Assembly (NCBI GenBank): GCA_965226565.1
Contig: CBDDDI010000004.1
Coordinates: 372,001-436,000, forward strand
DNA: 64,000 bases
Source of the DNA: SZUA-444 sp965226565
Lineage (GTDB): Bacteria > Bacillota > Clostridia > Oscillospirales > Ruminococcaceae
Reading direction: 5' to 3'
In this document: one piece after another, positions 16,179 through 24,629 of the stretch
Numbering within the stretch: the first letter of the stretch is position 1
Layout of the letters: each line of letters starts with the position of its first letter
Translations under genes and position numbers: made by a program
Notes under the pieces: model-generated
Database searches by the model: none
What the model was told of the DNA's origin: nothing
Seen by the model: only the letters and a program-made list of their open reading frames with translations

Positions 16179-17117
16179 GTGAAATTATTAAATGTATCAT
16201 CATCACCACATATGAGAAATAACATTTCTACACAAAAAATAATGATGTTAGTTCTTATTTCTTTATTACCATCTGTTATTTCAGCTGGAATTATTTTTGG
16301 TCCAAGAGCTTTATTAGTAATTTTGACATCTGTAATATCTGCTGTTGGATTTGAATATATAACAAGAATTTTGATGAAAAAACCTCAAACTATTTCTGAT
16401 TTAAGCAGTGCTGTAACTGGTGTTATTCTTGCTCTTAACCTTCCTGTGACTATTCCTTTATGGATTGTTGTAATAGGAAATTTTGTTGCAATTACTATTG
16501 TAAAACAACTTTTTGGAGGCATTGGACAAAATTTTGCTAATCCTGCTATTGTTGCCAGAATTGTTTTACTTGTATCTTTTGGAAGCCATATGAGTAATTG
16601 GGTCAAACCTTTTTATTACATAGATAAAGTTGATTTACAATCATACGCAACTCCTTTAGTAACAAAAGCAGCATCATATAAAGATTTGTTTTTTGGCACA
16701 GTAGGTGGATGTATTGGAGAAACAAGTGCGTTAGCTTTATTAATTGGTGGAATACTTTTAATTGCAGCAAGAGCGATTTCTCCATCAACTCCATTAGCTT
16801 TTATTGGATCTGTTGCGTTATTTTCAGCTATTGCTGGAACTGATCCATTATATCAAATTCTTTCTGGTGGACTATTTCTTGGAGCATTTTTTATGGCAAC
16901 TGATTATTCCACAACACCTATAACAATAAAAGGTAAGATCATTTTTGGAATTGGTTGTGGATTTATCACTTTTGCAATAAGATATTGGGGCAATATGCCT
17001 GAAGGTGTTTCTTATTCAATTTTGCTAATGAATATTTTAACTCCATATATAGATAAATACACAAAACAAAAACCTATTGGTATTAAAAAGATCACATCCG
17101 ATAAAGGAGATGCATAG
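16179..17117 (+). CDS. rnfD: Rnf complex subunit RnfD
   Basis: An integral membrane subunit of 312 residues with about nine hydrophobic segments. The GETSALALLIGG motif carries the threonine at which NqrB/RnfD proteins bind FMN covalently, and DYSTTPIT is also typical. The start is GTG 16179, eight bases after GAAAGGA, giving the usual MKLLNVSSSPHMR; the ATG at 16170 overlaps the ribosome binding site. rnfG begins immediately after the stop codon. Confidence 0.95.
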   Translation: MKLLNVSSSPHMRNNISTQKIMMLVLISLLPSVISAGIIFGPRALLVILTSVISAVGFEYITRILMKKPQTISDLSSAVTGVILALNLPVTIPLWIVVIGNFVAITIVKQLFGGIGQNFANPAIVARIVLLVSFGSHMSNWVKPFYYIDKVDLQSYATPLVTKAASYKDLFFGTVGGCIGETSALALLIGGILLIAARAISPSTPLAFIGSVALFSAIAGTDPLYQILSGGLFLGAFFMATDYSTTPITIKGKIIFGIGCGFITFAIRYWGNMPEGVSYSILLMNILTPYIDKYTKQKPIGIKKITSDKGDA

Positions 17118-17693
17118 ATGAAAAATAAAATTATGCCTTCTGTTGTATTGACAATGATATGTATTGTTGTTTGCGCATTATTGGTTGTTGCTTACAACGT
17201 TACTTATGTCGATAATACAGGTATTTTAACAGATGACTTAAAATCTGGATGTGTTAGTATTTTTGGAGATGCTGATTACAAAATTCTAACAAAAACAGAT
17301 GACAATAATCAAAAAACAGTTTTAACTTTTGATATAGCTAAAAATATAATTGTGAATTCTAATAATGATAATATTATTTTTGAAATCGTTGTAAAAGGTT
17401 ATAAAAAAGATGGCCTTGATATTTTAATTGGAATTGATCAAAGCAAAAATATTAAAGGCGTTAAAATAGTTTCAATTTCAGAAACTCCTGGACTTGGCAC
17501 AAAAGTTAATAATGAAAATTACTTATCAAAATTTAATGATATTAATGATTTGGAAAAAATAAAACAAGTTGACAGTATTTCTGGTGCAACTTATTCTTCA
17601 AAAGGTGTTAAAAATGCTGTATCTACTGCTTTAAAACTATTTAATGATAAACATAATGAAATTATTGATCTAAAAAACAAGGAGGATGTGTAA
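17118..17693 (+). CDS. rnfG: Rnf complex subunit RnfG (FMN-binding)
   Basis: 191 residues: one N-terminal membrane segment (VVLTMICIVVCALLVVAY) and an extracytoplasmic FMN-binding domain. SGATYSSKGV near residue 157 holds the threonine for phosphoester-linked FMN. SETPGLGTKV is also typical of the family. The stop overlaps the rnfE start (TAATG). Confidence 0.96.
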   Translation: MKNKIMPSVVLTMICIVVCALLVVAYNVTYVDNTGILTDDLKSGCVSIFGDADYKILTKTDDNNQKTVLTFDIAKNIIVNSNNDNIIFEIVVKGYKKDGLDILIGIDQSKNIKGVKIVSISETPGLGTKVNNENYLSKFNDINDLEKIKQVDSISGATYSSKGVKNAVSTALKLFNDKHNEIIDLKNKEDV

Positions 17694-18352
17694 TGAGTAA
17701 TTTTAAAGAATTTTCTAAAGGATTGATTAAAGAAAATCCTACTCTTGTAACTTTACTTGGAATGTGTCCAACTTTAGCTGTTACAACAATGGCAGTTAAC
17801 GGAATTGGTATGGGAATTGCAACAACTTTTGTATTAATTGGATCTAATATAGTTATTTCACTTCTTAAAAATGTTATTCCAAAAACAGTTCGTTTACCAT
17901 CTTTTATTGTTATAATTGCTGGATTTGTAACACTAATAGACTTTTTGATGAAAGCTTATATGCCATCATTACATTCAAATTTGGGATTGTTTTTATCACT
18001 TATTACTGTAAATTGTATTATTCTTGGAAGAGCTGAAGTTTTTGCTTCAAAAAACAATGTAGGAAAATCTATTTTAGACGCAATTGGAATGGGACTTGGA
18101 TTCACTATGGCATTATTTTTAATGGGTTCAATACGAGAAATTCTTGGTTCAGGAACTTTCTTTGGATACAAACTACCTGTTATTTCATCTGAACCAATGT
18201 TAATATTTATTATGCCAGCAGGTGGATTTTTTGTGCTTGGAGTACTGATTGCTTTGATAAATAAATTGTCTAATAAAAAACCTCCAAAAGAGCTAGGATG
18301 CGCAGGTTGTGCAAATGCTTCAGTTTGTAGAAACAAAGGAGGTCACAGATAA
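17693..18352 (+). CDS. rnfE: Rnf complex subunit RnfE
   Basis: A 219-residue membrane protein related to NqrD/RsxE: KENPTLVTLLGMCPTLAVTT at the start, then GMGLGFTMALFLMGSIREILGSGT. The C-terminus ends with a cysteine-rich tail (ELGCAGCANASVCRNKGG), common in clostridial RnfE. RnfA and RnfE form an inverted-topology pair, now thought to hold a 2Fe-2S cluster in the membrane. Start and stop overlap both neighbours. Confidence 0.95.
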   Translation: MSNFKEFSKGLIKENPTLVTLLGMCPTLAVTTMAVNGIGMGIATTFVLIGSNIVISLLKNVIPKTVRLPSFIVIIAGFVTLIDFLMKAYMPSLHSNLGLFLSLITVNCIILGRAEVFASKNNVGKSILDAIGMGLGFTMALFLMGSIREILGSGTFFGYKLPVISSEPMLIFIMPAGGFFVLGVLIALINKLSNKKPPKELGCAGCANASVCRNKGGHR

Positions 18353-18927
18353 TGAAAGAATTTTTCACTATTTTTATTAGTGCTATGTTAATAGATAATT
18401 TAGTTTTATCAAAATTTATGGGAATTTGTCCTTTTCTTGGAGTTTCAAAAAAAGTAAACAGTGCATTTGGAATGGGCATAGCTGTAATCTTTGTTATGGT
18501 TTCTGCTACTATTGTCACATATCCTATATACACATTTTTGCTTAAACCTTTTGGTCTTGAATATTTAAGAACTGTTGCATTTATTTTGATTATAGCTCTT
18601 TTTGTTCAAATAGTTGAAATCATTTTGAAAAAAACTATTCCACCTCTTTATAAATCTCTTGGAGTTTTTCTTCCTTTAATCACAACAAACTGTGCTGTTT
18701 TAGGAGTTACTTTACTTAATATTGATAATGAACTTAATTTTATAAACTCTTTATCCAACGCTATTGGAGGAGGTTTAGGATTTACTTTAGCATTATTATT
18801 ATTTTCTGGTGTAAGAATGAAACTTGAAACTTGTGATATTCCTGATGCTTTTAAAGGTGTTCCAATCACTTTTGTATCAGCTTCTATTGTTGCGTTAAGT
18901 TTCATGGGCTTTGCTGGAATGGTTTAA
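18352..18927 (+). CDS. rnfA: Rnf complex subunit RnfA
   Basis: A 191-residue membrane protein with six hydrophobic segments: LIDNLVLSKFMGICPFLGVSKK, LPLITTNCAVLGVTLLN and GGGLGFTLALLLFSGVR, the NqrE/RnfA pattern. The conserved cysteines in GICPF and NCAVLG are the membrane iron-sulfur ligands in this family. Confidence 0.96.
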   Translation: MKEFFTIFISAMLIDNLVLSKFMGICPFLGVSKKVNSAFGMGIAVIFVMVSATIVTYPIYTFLLKPFGLEYLRTVAFILIIALFVQIVEIILKKTIPPLYKSLGVFLPLITTNCAVLGVTLLNIDNELNFINSLSNAIGGGLGFTLALLLFSGVRMKLETCDIPDAFKGVPITFVSASIVALSFMGFAGMV

Positions 18928-18964
18928 ATTTTATATTACTACTTATAAGAAATGGAGAAAAGTA

Positions 18965-19756
18965 ATGTTTGAAACATATATATTTCCTATTATAATTTTT
19001 GCAGTTTTAGGATTACTTGCAGGTATTTTATTAACTATTGTATCAAAAGTTTTTGCTGTTAAAATGGATCATAGACTTGAATCTTTATGCGAAGTTTTGC
19101 CACAAATAAACTGCGGATCTTGTGGATATTCAGGTTGCAACACTTATGCTAAAGCTATTTTAGATGGAGAATCTATAAATTTATGCAAACCTGGTGGAGA
19201 CGAAACTTCAAAGAAAATCAGCGAAATCATGGATGTTAAATTTGTTGATGTTATAGAACATGTTGCTTTTGTTAAATGTTCTGGTACTACTAATAAAACT
19301 AATTCTAAATATGATTACACTGGTGAACAAACTTGTGTTGCTTCTAATAGATTTTATAATGGATTAAAAACTTGTGCTAATGGTTGTCTTGGATTTGGAG
19401 ATTGTGTTAAAGTTTGTCCTGAAAACGCTATTTCTATACAAAATGGTGTTGCTGTTGTTGATCAAAAGCTTTGTATTGGTTGTGGACTTTGTGCGAAAAC
19501 TTGTCCTAATATGCTTATTGTTATTCGTCCTTTAACTCAACATATTGATGTTGCTTGTTCTTCTACTGCTGTTGGTAAAGTTACTAAATCTATTTGCTCT
19601 ACTGGTTGTATTGGATGTAAACTTTGTGAGAGAAAATGTCCTTCTAATGCTATCACTGTTACTAATAATTTGGCTTCAATTGATTATGATAAATGCACTC
19701 AATGTGGAATTTGTGCTGAAGTTTGTCCTGTTAATGCTATTTTAGACAACGCTTAA
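18965..19756 (+). CDS. rnfB: Rnf complex subunit RnfB (ferredoxin-type)
   Basis: RnfB takes electrons from ferredoxin. The 263-residue product has an N-terminal membrane anchor, a four-cysteine cluster domain (QINCGSCGYSGCNTYAKAI) and two ferredoxin-like domains carrying four CxxCxxCxxxC(P) sets (CLGFGDCVKVCP, CIGCGLCAKTCP, CIGCKLCERKCP, CTQCGICAEVCP). ATG 18965 follows TGGAGAAA; an in-frame start at 18911 would run into rnfA and has no ribosome binding site. It is the last gene of the operon. Confidence 0.95.
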   Translation: MFETYIFPIIIFAVLGLLAGILLTIVSKVFAVKMDHRLESLCEVLPQINCGSCGYSGCNTYAKAILDGESINLCKPGGDETSKKISEIMDVKFVDVIEHVAFVKCSGTTNKTNSKYDYTGEQTCVASNRFYNGLKTCANGCLGFGDCVKVCPENAISIQNGVAVVDQKLCIGCGLCAKTCPNMLIVIRPLTQHIDVACSSTAVGKVTKSICSTGCIGCKLCERKCPSNAITVTNNLASIDYDKCTQCGICAEVCPVNAILDNA

Positions 19757-19855
19757 TCTTATATCTCTTGACTTATTTTTATATTTCTTATAAAATAAAT
19801 TAGAATGACAAAGTTAATCTTTGTATATGTTTTTAATAAAATAGGAGTTGAATCA

Positions 19856-21235
19856 ATGCTTTTAAATTCAGAAAAAACAATGGATAAAATAGTTGCTTTA
19901 TGCAAAAATAGAGGTTTTGTATATCCTGGTAGTGAAATCTACGGTGGACTTGCAAACACTTGGGATTATGGACCTTTAGGCGTTGAGCTTAAAAATAATA
20001 TTAAAAAAGCTTGGTGGAAAAAGTTTGTTCAAGAATCACCTTATAATGTTGGTCTTGATAGTGCTATTCTTATGAATCCACAAACTTGGATTGCTTCAGG
20101 ACATTTAGGTGGATTTTCTGATCCTTTAATGGACTGTAAAGATTGTAAAACAAGACATCGTGCTGATAATCTTATAGAAGATTTTGATGGAACTAATGTT
20201 ACTGGTTGGTCAAACGAAAAAATGATGGACTATATTAAAGAAAAAAATATTGTTTGTCCTAATTGTGGTAAACTTAATTTTACTGATATTCGTCAATTTA
20301 ATTTGATGTTCAAAACTTTCCAAGGTGTTACTGAAGATTCAAAAAATGAAATTTATCTTCGTCCTGAAACTGCTCAAGGTATTTTCGTTAATTTCGCTAA
20401 TATCCAAAGAACTAGCAGAAAAAAAGTTCCTTTTGGTGTTGCTCAAATTGGTAAATCATTTAGAAATGAAATTACTCCAGGTAATTTTATTTTCCGTGTT
20501 CGTGAATTTGAACAAATGGAGATTGAATTTTTCTGTAAACCAGGAACAGATTTGGAATGGTTTGAATACTGGAGAACTTACTGCAAAAACTTCTTATTAT
20601 CAATAGGATTAAAAGATGAGAATCTAAGACTTCGTGATCATGATAAAGAAGAATTATCTTTCTATTCAAAAGCTACAACTGATTTTGAATATAAATTTCC
20701 ATTTGGTTGGGGAGAACTTTGGGGAATTGCTGATAGAACTGATTATGATTTAACTCAGCATCAAAATACTAGCACAAAATCTCTTGAATATTTTGATCCT
20801 CAAGATAATTCAAAATATATTCCTTATGTAATTGAACCTTCACTTGGAGTTGAAAGATTATTCTTATCAGTTTTAACTGAATCATATGATGAAGAACAAC
20901 TCGAAGATGGTGCTACTAGAACTGTTATGCATTTCCATCCTGCTTTAGCTCCTATAAAAGCTTGTATTTTGCCACTTGTGAAAAAACTTAAAGAGCCTGC
21001 TTTGGAATTATATCAAACACTTGCTAAGAAATTTAATGTTGAATATGATGAAGCTGGTCAAATTGGTAAACGTTATCGTCGTCAAGATGAAATTGGTACT
21101 CCATATTGTATCACATACGATTTTGATACTCTTGAAGACGGATGTGTTACTATACGTGATAGAGACACTATGACTCAAGAAAGAATTAAAATTGAAGATC
21201 TTGAAGATTACATTAATAAGAAAATAGAATTTTAG
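19856..21235 (+). CDS. glyS: Glycine--tRNA ligase (homodimeric type)
   Basis: A class II synthetase of 459 residues: GGLANTWDYGPLGVELKNN, zinc-type cysteines (CKDC, CPNC), motif 2 FGVAQIGKSFRNEITPGNFIFRVREFEQME and motif 3 EPSLGVERLF, with a C-terminal anticodon-binding domain. It is the single-chain alpha2 enzyme, not the glyQS pair of Bacillus. ATG 19856 follows TAGGAG; the in-frame ATG 19805 has no ribosome binding site. Confidence 0.96.
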   Translation: MLLNSEKTMDKIVALCKNRGFVYPGSEIYGGLANTWDYGPLGVELKNNIKKAWWKKFVQESPYNVGLDSAILMNPQTWIASGHLGGFSDPLMDCKDCKTRHRADNLIEDFDGTNVTGWSNEKMMDYIKEKNIVCPNCGKLNFTDIRQFNLMFKTFQGVTEDSKNEIYLRPETAQGIFVNFANIQRTSRKKVPFGVAQIGKSFRNEITPGNFIFRVREFEQMEIEFFCKPGTDLEWFEYWRTYCKNFLLSIGLKDENLRLRDHDKEELSFYSKATTDFEYKFPFGWGELWGIADRTDYDLTQHQNTSTKSLEYFDPQDNSKYIPYVIEPSLGVERLFLSVLTESYDEEQLEDGATRTVMHFHPALAPIKACILPLVKKLKEPALELYQTLAKKFNVEYDEAGQIGKRYRRQDEIGTPYCITYDFDTLEDGCVTIRDRDTMTQERIKIEDLEDYINKKIEF

Positions 21236-21247
21236 AATTTCATTTAA

Positions 21248-21275
21248 AAAAACCAACTCGTATGAGTTGGTTTTT
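21248..21275. terminator. Bidirectional terminator between glyS and xylB
   Basis: 12-base arms (21248-21259 and 21264-21275) with A-run and T-run flanks. It can serve glyS on the plus strand and xylB on the minus strand. Confidence 0.92.
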
Positions 21276-21285
21276 TCTTATTTTA

Positions 21286-22779
21286 TTATATTTTATACAG
21301 CTTATTAAAGCTAGGTTCTAATACATTATATAAATCCTTATATATAGTATAGTATTTATTATATTCTATTGTATTATCATTTATTGGAGCATATTTCTTT
21401 TTATGTTCTATTATTTTTTCACAAGCTATTTGAATGTTATCATATAAACCTGATGCAACTGCTGCTAAAACTGCAACTCCTAATGCAGGTCCTTCATCAT
21501 TTTGATTTATTACTATTTCGGTATTATAAACATCCGACATCATTTGTGTCCAGAAATCACTTTTTGCTCCACCACCACATGCATACATTGTTTTTGGATA
21601 TACACCAAGCTCATTTATAACATCTAAACAATGTTTTTGAGAAAACACAATGCCTTCCATAACTGATCTTGTCATATGATATTTATTATGAATTGCTGAT
21701 AATCCTATAAAAGCTCCTCTGGATTTTTCATCAAGTATTGGACTTCTTTCTCCCATTAAATAAGGAAGGAAAAGTAATTTGTCTGATCCAATAGGTATGT
21801 TATTTGCTTTTTGATCAAGAATTTTATAATTATCATTTTCACAAAAATTGTCTCTAAACCATTTCAAAGACATTCCTGCTGCTAATGTACAGCTCATTAT
21901 AGTATAACCATTTGGAATTGCTGAACAGAATGTATGAACTCTACCTTTTTGGTCTATTTTAGGTTTGTCTGAATGTGAAAAAATAACACCAGATGTTCCT
22001 ATTGATGTGAATGCTTTATCTGTTGAAACTACTCCCATTCCAATTGCTGCTGCTGCGTTATCTCCAGCACCATAACACACAACTGTATTCTCAGAAAGTC
22101 CTGTTATTTTTGCTGATTCATTTGAAACATTTCCTGCGATTTCAACTGATTCTTTACAATCAGGAAAGAAATCTTTATCTATATCCAAAATTTCTAAAAT
22201 CTCATTAGACCAAGTCCTGTTTTTTATATCAAATAAATTTGTTCCTGATGCATCAGAAACTTCACTTCCAAATAATCCTGTTAATTTATATCTTAAAAAA
22301 TCTTTTGGTAATAATATTTTATAACATTTTTCATATATTTCTGGTTCGTGCTTTTTAACCCATAAAATTTTTCCTGCTGTGAAACCTGTTAATGCTGGAT
22401 TTGCTGTGATTTCAATAAGTTTTTCTGCTCCAACTTTTTTTGTGATTTCTTCACACTCATTTGTTGTTCTTCCATCACACCACAATATTGCATTTCTTAA
22501 AACTTCACCTTTTTTATCAACCATTACAAGCCCATGCATTTGGCCACTTATACCAATTCCTGAAATATCATCAGCACTAATTTTACTATCTTTTAAAACA
22601 GCTTGAACTGTTGATATCACTGCTTTCCACCAATCATTTGGATCTTGTTCCGCCCAACCATTTTTAAGTTGTATTATATCATACAAAACTGTTGAATCTG
22701 ATACTTTTGTTCCGTTTTGATCAAAAAGCACAGTTTTTGTTCCTGATGTTCCTAAATCAATTCCTAAAACATATTTCAT
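21286..22779 (-). CDS. xylB: Xylulokinase
   Basis: A FGGY-family kinase of 497 residues that phosphorylates D-xylulose to xylulose-5-phosphate. It shows the phosphate-1 motif MKYVLGIDLGTSGTKTVLFD, GISGQMHGLV (typical of xylulokinase), NAILWCDGRT, SIGTSGVIF and CGGGAKSDFW. It is downstream of xylA with a hairpin between them that probably lowers xylB expression relative to xylA. ATG 22779 follows GAAAGGAT. Confidence 0.94.
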   Translation of the reverse strand: MKYVLGIDLGTSGTKTVLFDQNGTKVSDSTVLYDIIQLKNGWAEQDPNDWWKAVISTVQAVLKDSKISADDISGIGISGQMHGLVMVDKKGEVLRNAILWCDGRTTNECEEITKKVGAEKLIEITANPALTGFTAGKILWVKKHEPEIYEKCYKILLPKDFLRYKLTGLFGSEVSDASGTNLFDIKNRTWSNEILEILDIDKDFFPDCKESVEIAGNVSNESAKITGLSENTVVCYGAGDNAAAAIGMGVVSTDKAFTSIGTSGVIFSHSDKPKIDQKGRVHTFCSAIPNGYTIMSCTLAAGMSLKWFRDNFCENDNYKILDQKANNIPIGSDKLLFLPYLMGERSPILDEKSRGAFIGLSAIHNKYHMTRSVMEGIVFSQKHCLDVINELGVYPKTMYACGGGAKSDFWTQMMSDVYNTEIVINQNDEGPALGVAVLAAVASGLYDNIQIACEKIIEHKKKYAPINDNTIEYNKYYTIYKDLYNVLEPSFNKLYKI

Positions 22780-22819
22780 TTTTGAAATCCTTTCACAAAA
22801 AAATAATCTAATAATAAAA

Positions 22820-22854
22820 ATAGGAAACTTTTAAAAATATAAAAAGTTTCCTAT
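22820..22854 (-). terminator. Hairpin between xylA and xylB (partial terminator)
   Basis: 13-base arms (22820-22832 and 22842-22854) with a TTTTTATTATT tract after it on the minus strand. Its core TAGGAAACTTTT is shared with the hairpin at 30564-30594. Confidence 0.75.
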
Positions 22855-22864
22855 AAATAACTTA

Positions 22865-24187
22865 CTAACCTTTGAACAAAATAGTATTAACAACACCTTC
22901 TAAATGCTCTTGTCTACCTGATGTAGGAAGTTTACTATCTCCCATTTTTTCAGCATATTCAGCAAGTTCTTCTAAAGAAGTTTCATTATCAACAATCTTT
23001 TTACCAATTCCAGTATTAAAACTTGAATATCTTTCTTTAACAAAATTGTCAATTTGTCCATCTTCAATAATCTCTGCAGCTTTAATTAAACCAAGTGCAA
23101 AACTGTCCATTCCAAGAATATAACCATAAAACATATCTTCTAAAGTATAACTTGCACGTCTTGTTTTTGCATCAAAGTTAAATCCACCATTTTTTAATCC
23201 ACCATATTTTAATACTTCATACATACACATTGTTGTATCATATACATTTGATGGAAATTGATCTGTATCCCAACCTAAGAAATTATCTCCTTGGTTTGCA
23301 TCAATTGTTCCAAGCATACCATTAATAGCTGAAACTCTTAAATCATGTTGGAATGTATGTCCTGCTAATGTTGCATGATTTGCTTCTATATTTAATTTGA
23401 AATCTTTATCTAAACCATATTGTTTTAAGAATCCTATTGCTGTTGCTGCATCAAAATCATATTGATGTTTCATTGGCTCTTTTGGTTTTGGTTCAATATA
23501 GAAATCTCCTGTGAATCCTATTTTTCTAGAATATTCTACTGACATTTTCATAAGTCTTGCTATATTATCAAGCTCGAATTTCATATCTGTGTTCAAAAGA
23601 GTTTCATATCCTTCTCTTCCTCCCCAGAAAACATATCCTTTACCACCAAGTTTTACTACTATATCTAATACCTTTTTTATTTGTGCTGCTGCATGTGCAA
23701 AAACATCTGCTGAATTTGTTGAGCCTGCGCCGTTCATAAATCTTGCATTAGAAAACATATTTGCTGTTCCCCATAACAATTTTATTCCAGTCTCATCCAT
23801 TTTTGTTTTTATATAATCAGATATTTCATCAAGTCTCGCATTAGTTTCTTCTACTGTTTTACCTTCTGGAACAATATCTACATCATGAAAACAAAAATAT
23901 TCTATTCCAAGTTTAGTCATGAATTCAAATCCTGCATCAACTTTTGCTTTTGCATGCTCCATTGTACCTTTAATAGTACCAAAACTTTTATCAGCTGTTG
24001 TAGCACCAAAAATATCTATTCCTTCTGCACATAAATTATGCCACCATGCCATTGAAAATGGTAAATGTTCTTTCATTGTTTTTCCTAATATAACTCTGTC
24101 TGCATCATAAAACTTAAATGCTAATGGATTCTTTGAATTAGCACCTTCATACTTGATTTTGTTAATGTTACTAAAAACTTCTGACAT
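22865..24187 (-). CDS. xylA: Xylose isomerase
   Basis: 440 residues, the class II size. It converts D-xylose to D-xylulose using two divalent metals. Signature segments seen are FSMAWWHNLCAEGIDIFG, FCFHDVDIVPEG (catalytic histidine), VFWGGREGYETLLNTD, YIEPKPKEPMKHQYDFD (metal glutamate), NIEANHATLAGHTFQHD and LGWDTDQFP. It is transcribed divergently from the ABC importer. No xylR is in the window. ATG 24187 follows GTGAGGT. Confidence 0.97.
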   Translation of the reverse strand: MSEVFSNINKIKYEGANSKNPLAFKFYDADRVILGKTMKEHLPFSMAWWHNLCAEGIDIFGATTADKSFGTIKGTMEHAKAKVDAGFEFMTKLGIEYFCFHDVDIVPEGKTVEETNARLDEISDYIKTKMDETGIKLLWGTANMFSNARFMNGAGSTNSADVFAHAAAQIKKVLDIVVKLGGKGYVFWGGREGYETLLNTDMKFELDNIARLMKMSVEYSRKIGFTGDFYIEPKPKEPMKHQYDFDAATAIGFLKQYGLDKDFKLNIEANHATLAGHTFQHDLRVSAINGMLGTIDANQGDNFLGWDTDQFPSNVYDTTMCMYEVLKYGGLKNGGFNFDAKTRRASYTLEDMFYGYILGMDSFALGLIKAAEIIEDGQIDNFVKERYSSFNTGIGKKIVDNETSLEELAEYAEKMGDSKLPTSGRQEHLEGVVNTILFKG

Positions 24188-24233
24188 AATTTTACCTCAC
24201 TTTTTTAATTTAAAATAAATATTTTTACTACGT

Positions 24234-24268
24234 ATGTATTTTTTTCATTTAAATTGAAAAAATACATA
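24234..24268. promoter_or_regulatory. Long palindrome in the xylA leader (operator candidate)
   Basis: TATGTATTTTTT (24234-24245) is complementary to AAAAAATACATA (24257-24268), and the centre carries ATTTAAAT. It lies 47-81 bases before the xylA start and downstream of the predicted promoter, a place fitting a xylose-repressor operator or an RNA hairpin. It does not resemble the Bacillus XylR box. Confidence 0.5.
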
Positions 24269-24316
24269 TAAACCAACTTTATTACAATATATTTGTTTCT
24301 CAATATAATGTATTAA

Positions 24317-24345
24317 ATTGTATATTATACCTACGTTTTTGTCAA
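24317..24345 (-). promoter_or_regulatory. Putative xylA promoter
   Basis: Minus strand TTGACA (24345-24340), 17-base spacer, TACAAT (24322-24317). A TATAAT nearer the -35 has the wrong spacing. Confidence 0.65.
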
Positions 24346-24542
24346 CAATATATGAACAGTTAATATTTATATTGTTAAATTACTATAACATGGCAATAAA
24401 AAAGCAACAATTATACTGGAATATTGTGGGTGCTATTTACAAAAATTAGAAACACACAAGTTACTTTTTGTTTAAAGTGCACAATGCGACACATGTTTCT
24501 TGTCAATATTCCCAAAAACACTTGTTCAGGTCTTTAAAACTG

Positions 24543-24571
24543 TTGACTGAATAAATAGAAACGAATATAAT
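24543..24571 (+). promoter_or_regulatory. Promoter of the sugar ABC importer operon
   Basis: TTGACT (24543-24548), 17-base spacer, TATAAT (24566-24571). Transcription should begin near 24578. Confidence 0.8.
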
Positions 24572-24591
24572 GAAACTTGTCTAATGCAAAA

Positions 24592-24605
24592 AATAAACGT
24601 TTACA
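24592..24605 (+). promoter_or_regulatory. cre-like operator just after the importer transcription start
   Basis: AATAAACGTTTACA matches 12 of 14 positions of the CcpA cre consensus TGWAANCGNTNWCA on either strand and contains the palindrome TAAACGTTTA. Its position after +1 suits a roadblock by CcpA or another LacI-family repressor. Confidence 0.55.
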
Positions 24606-24629
24606 TTGGCAAACTTAGGAGGAGAAAAA

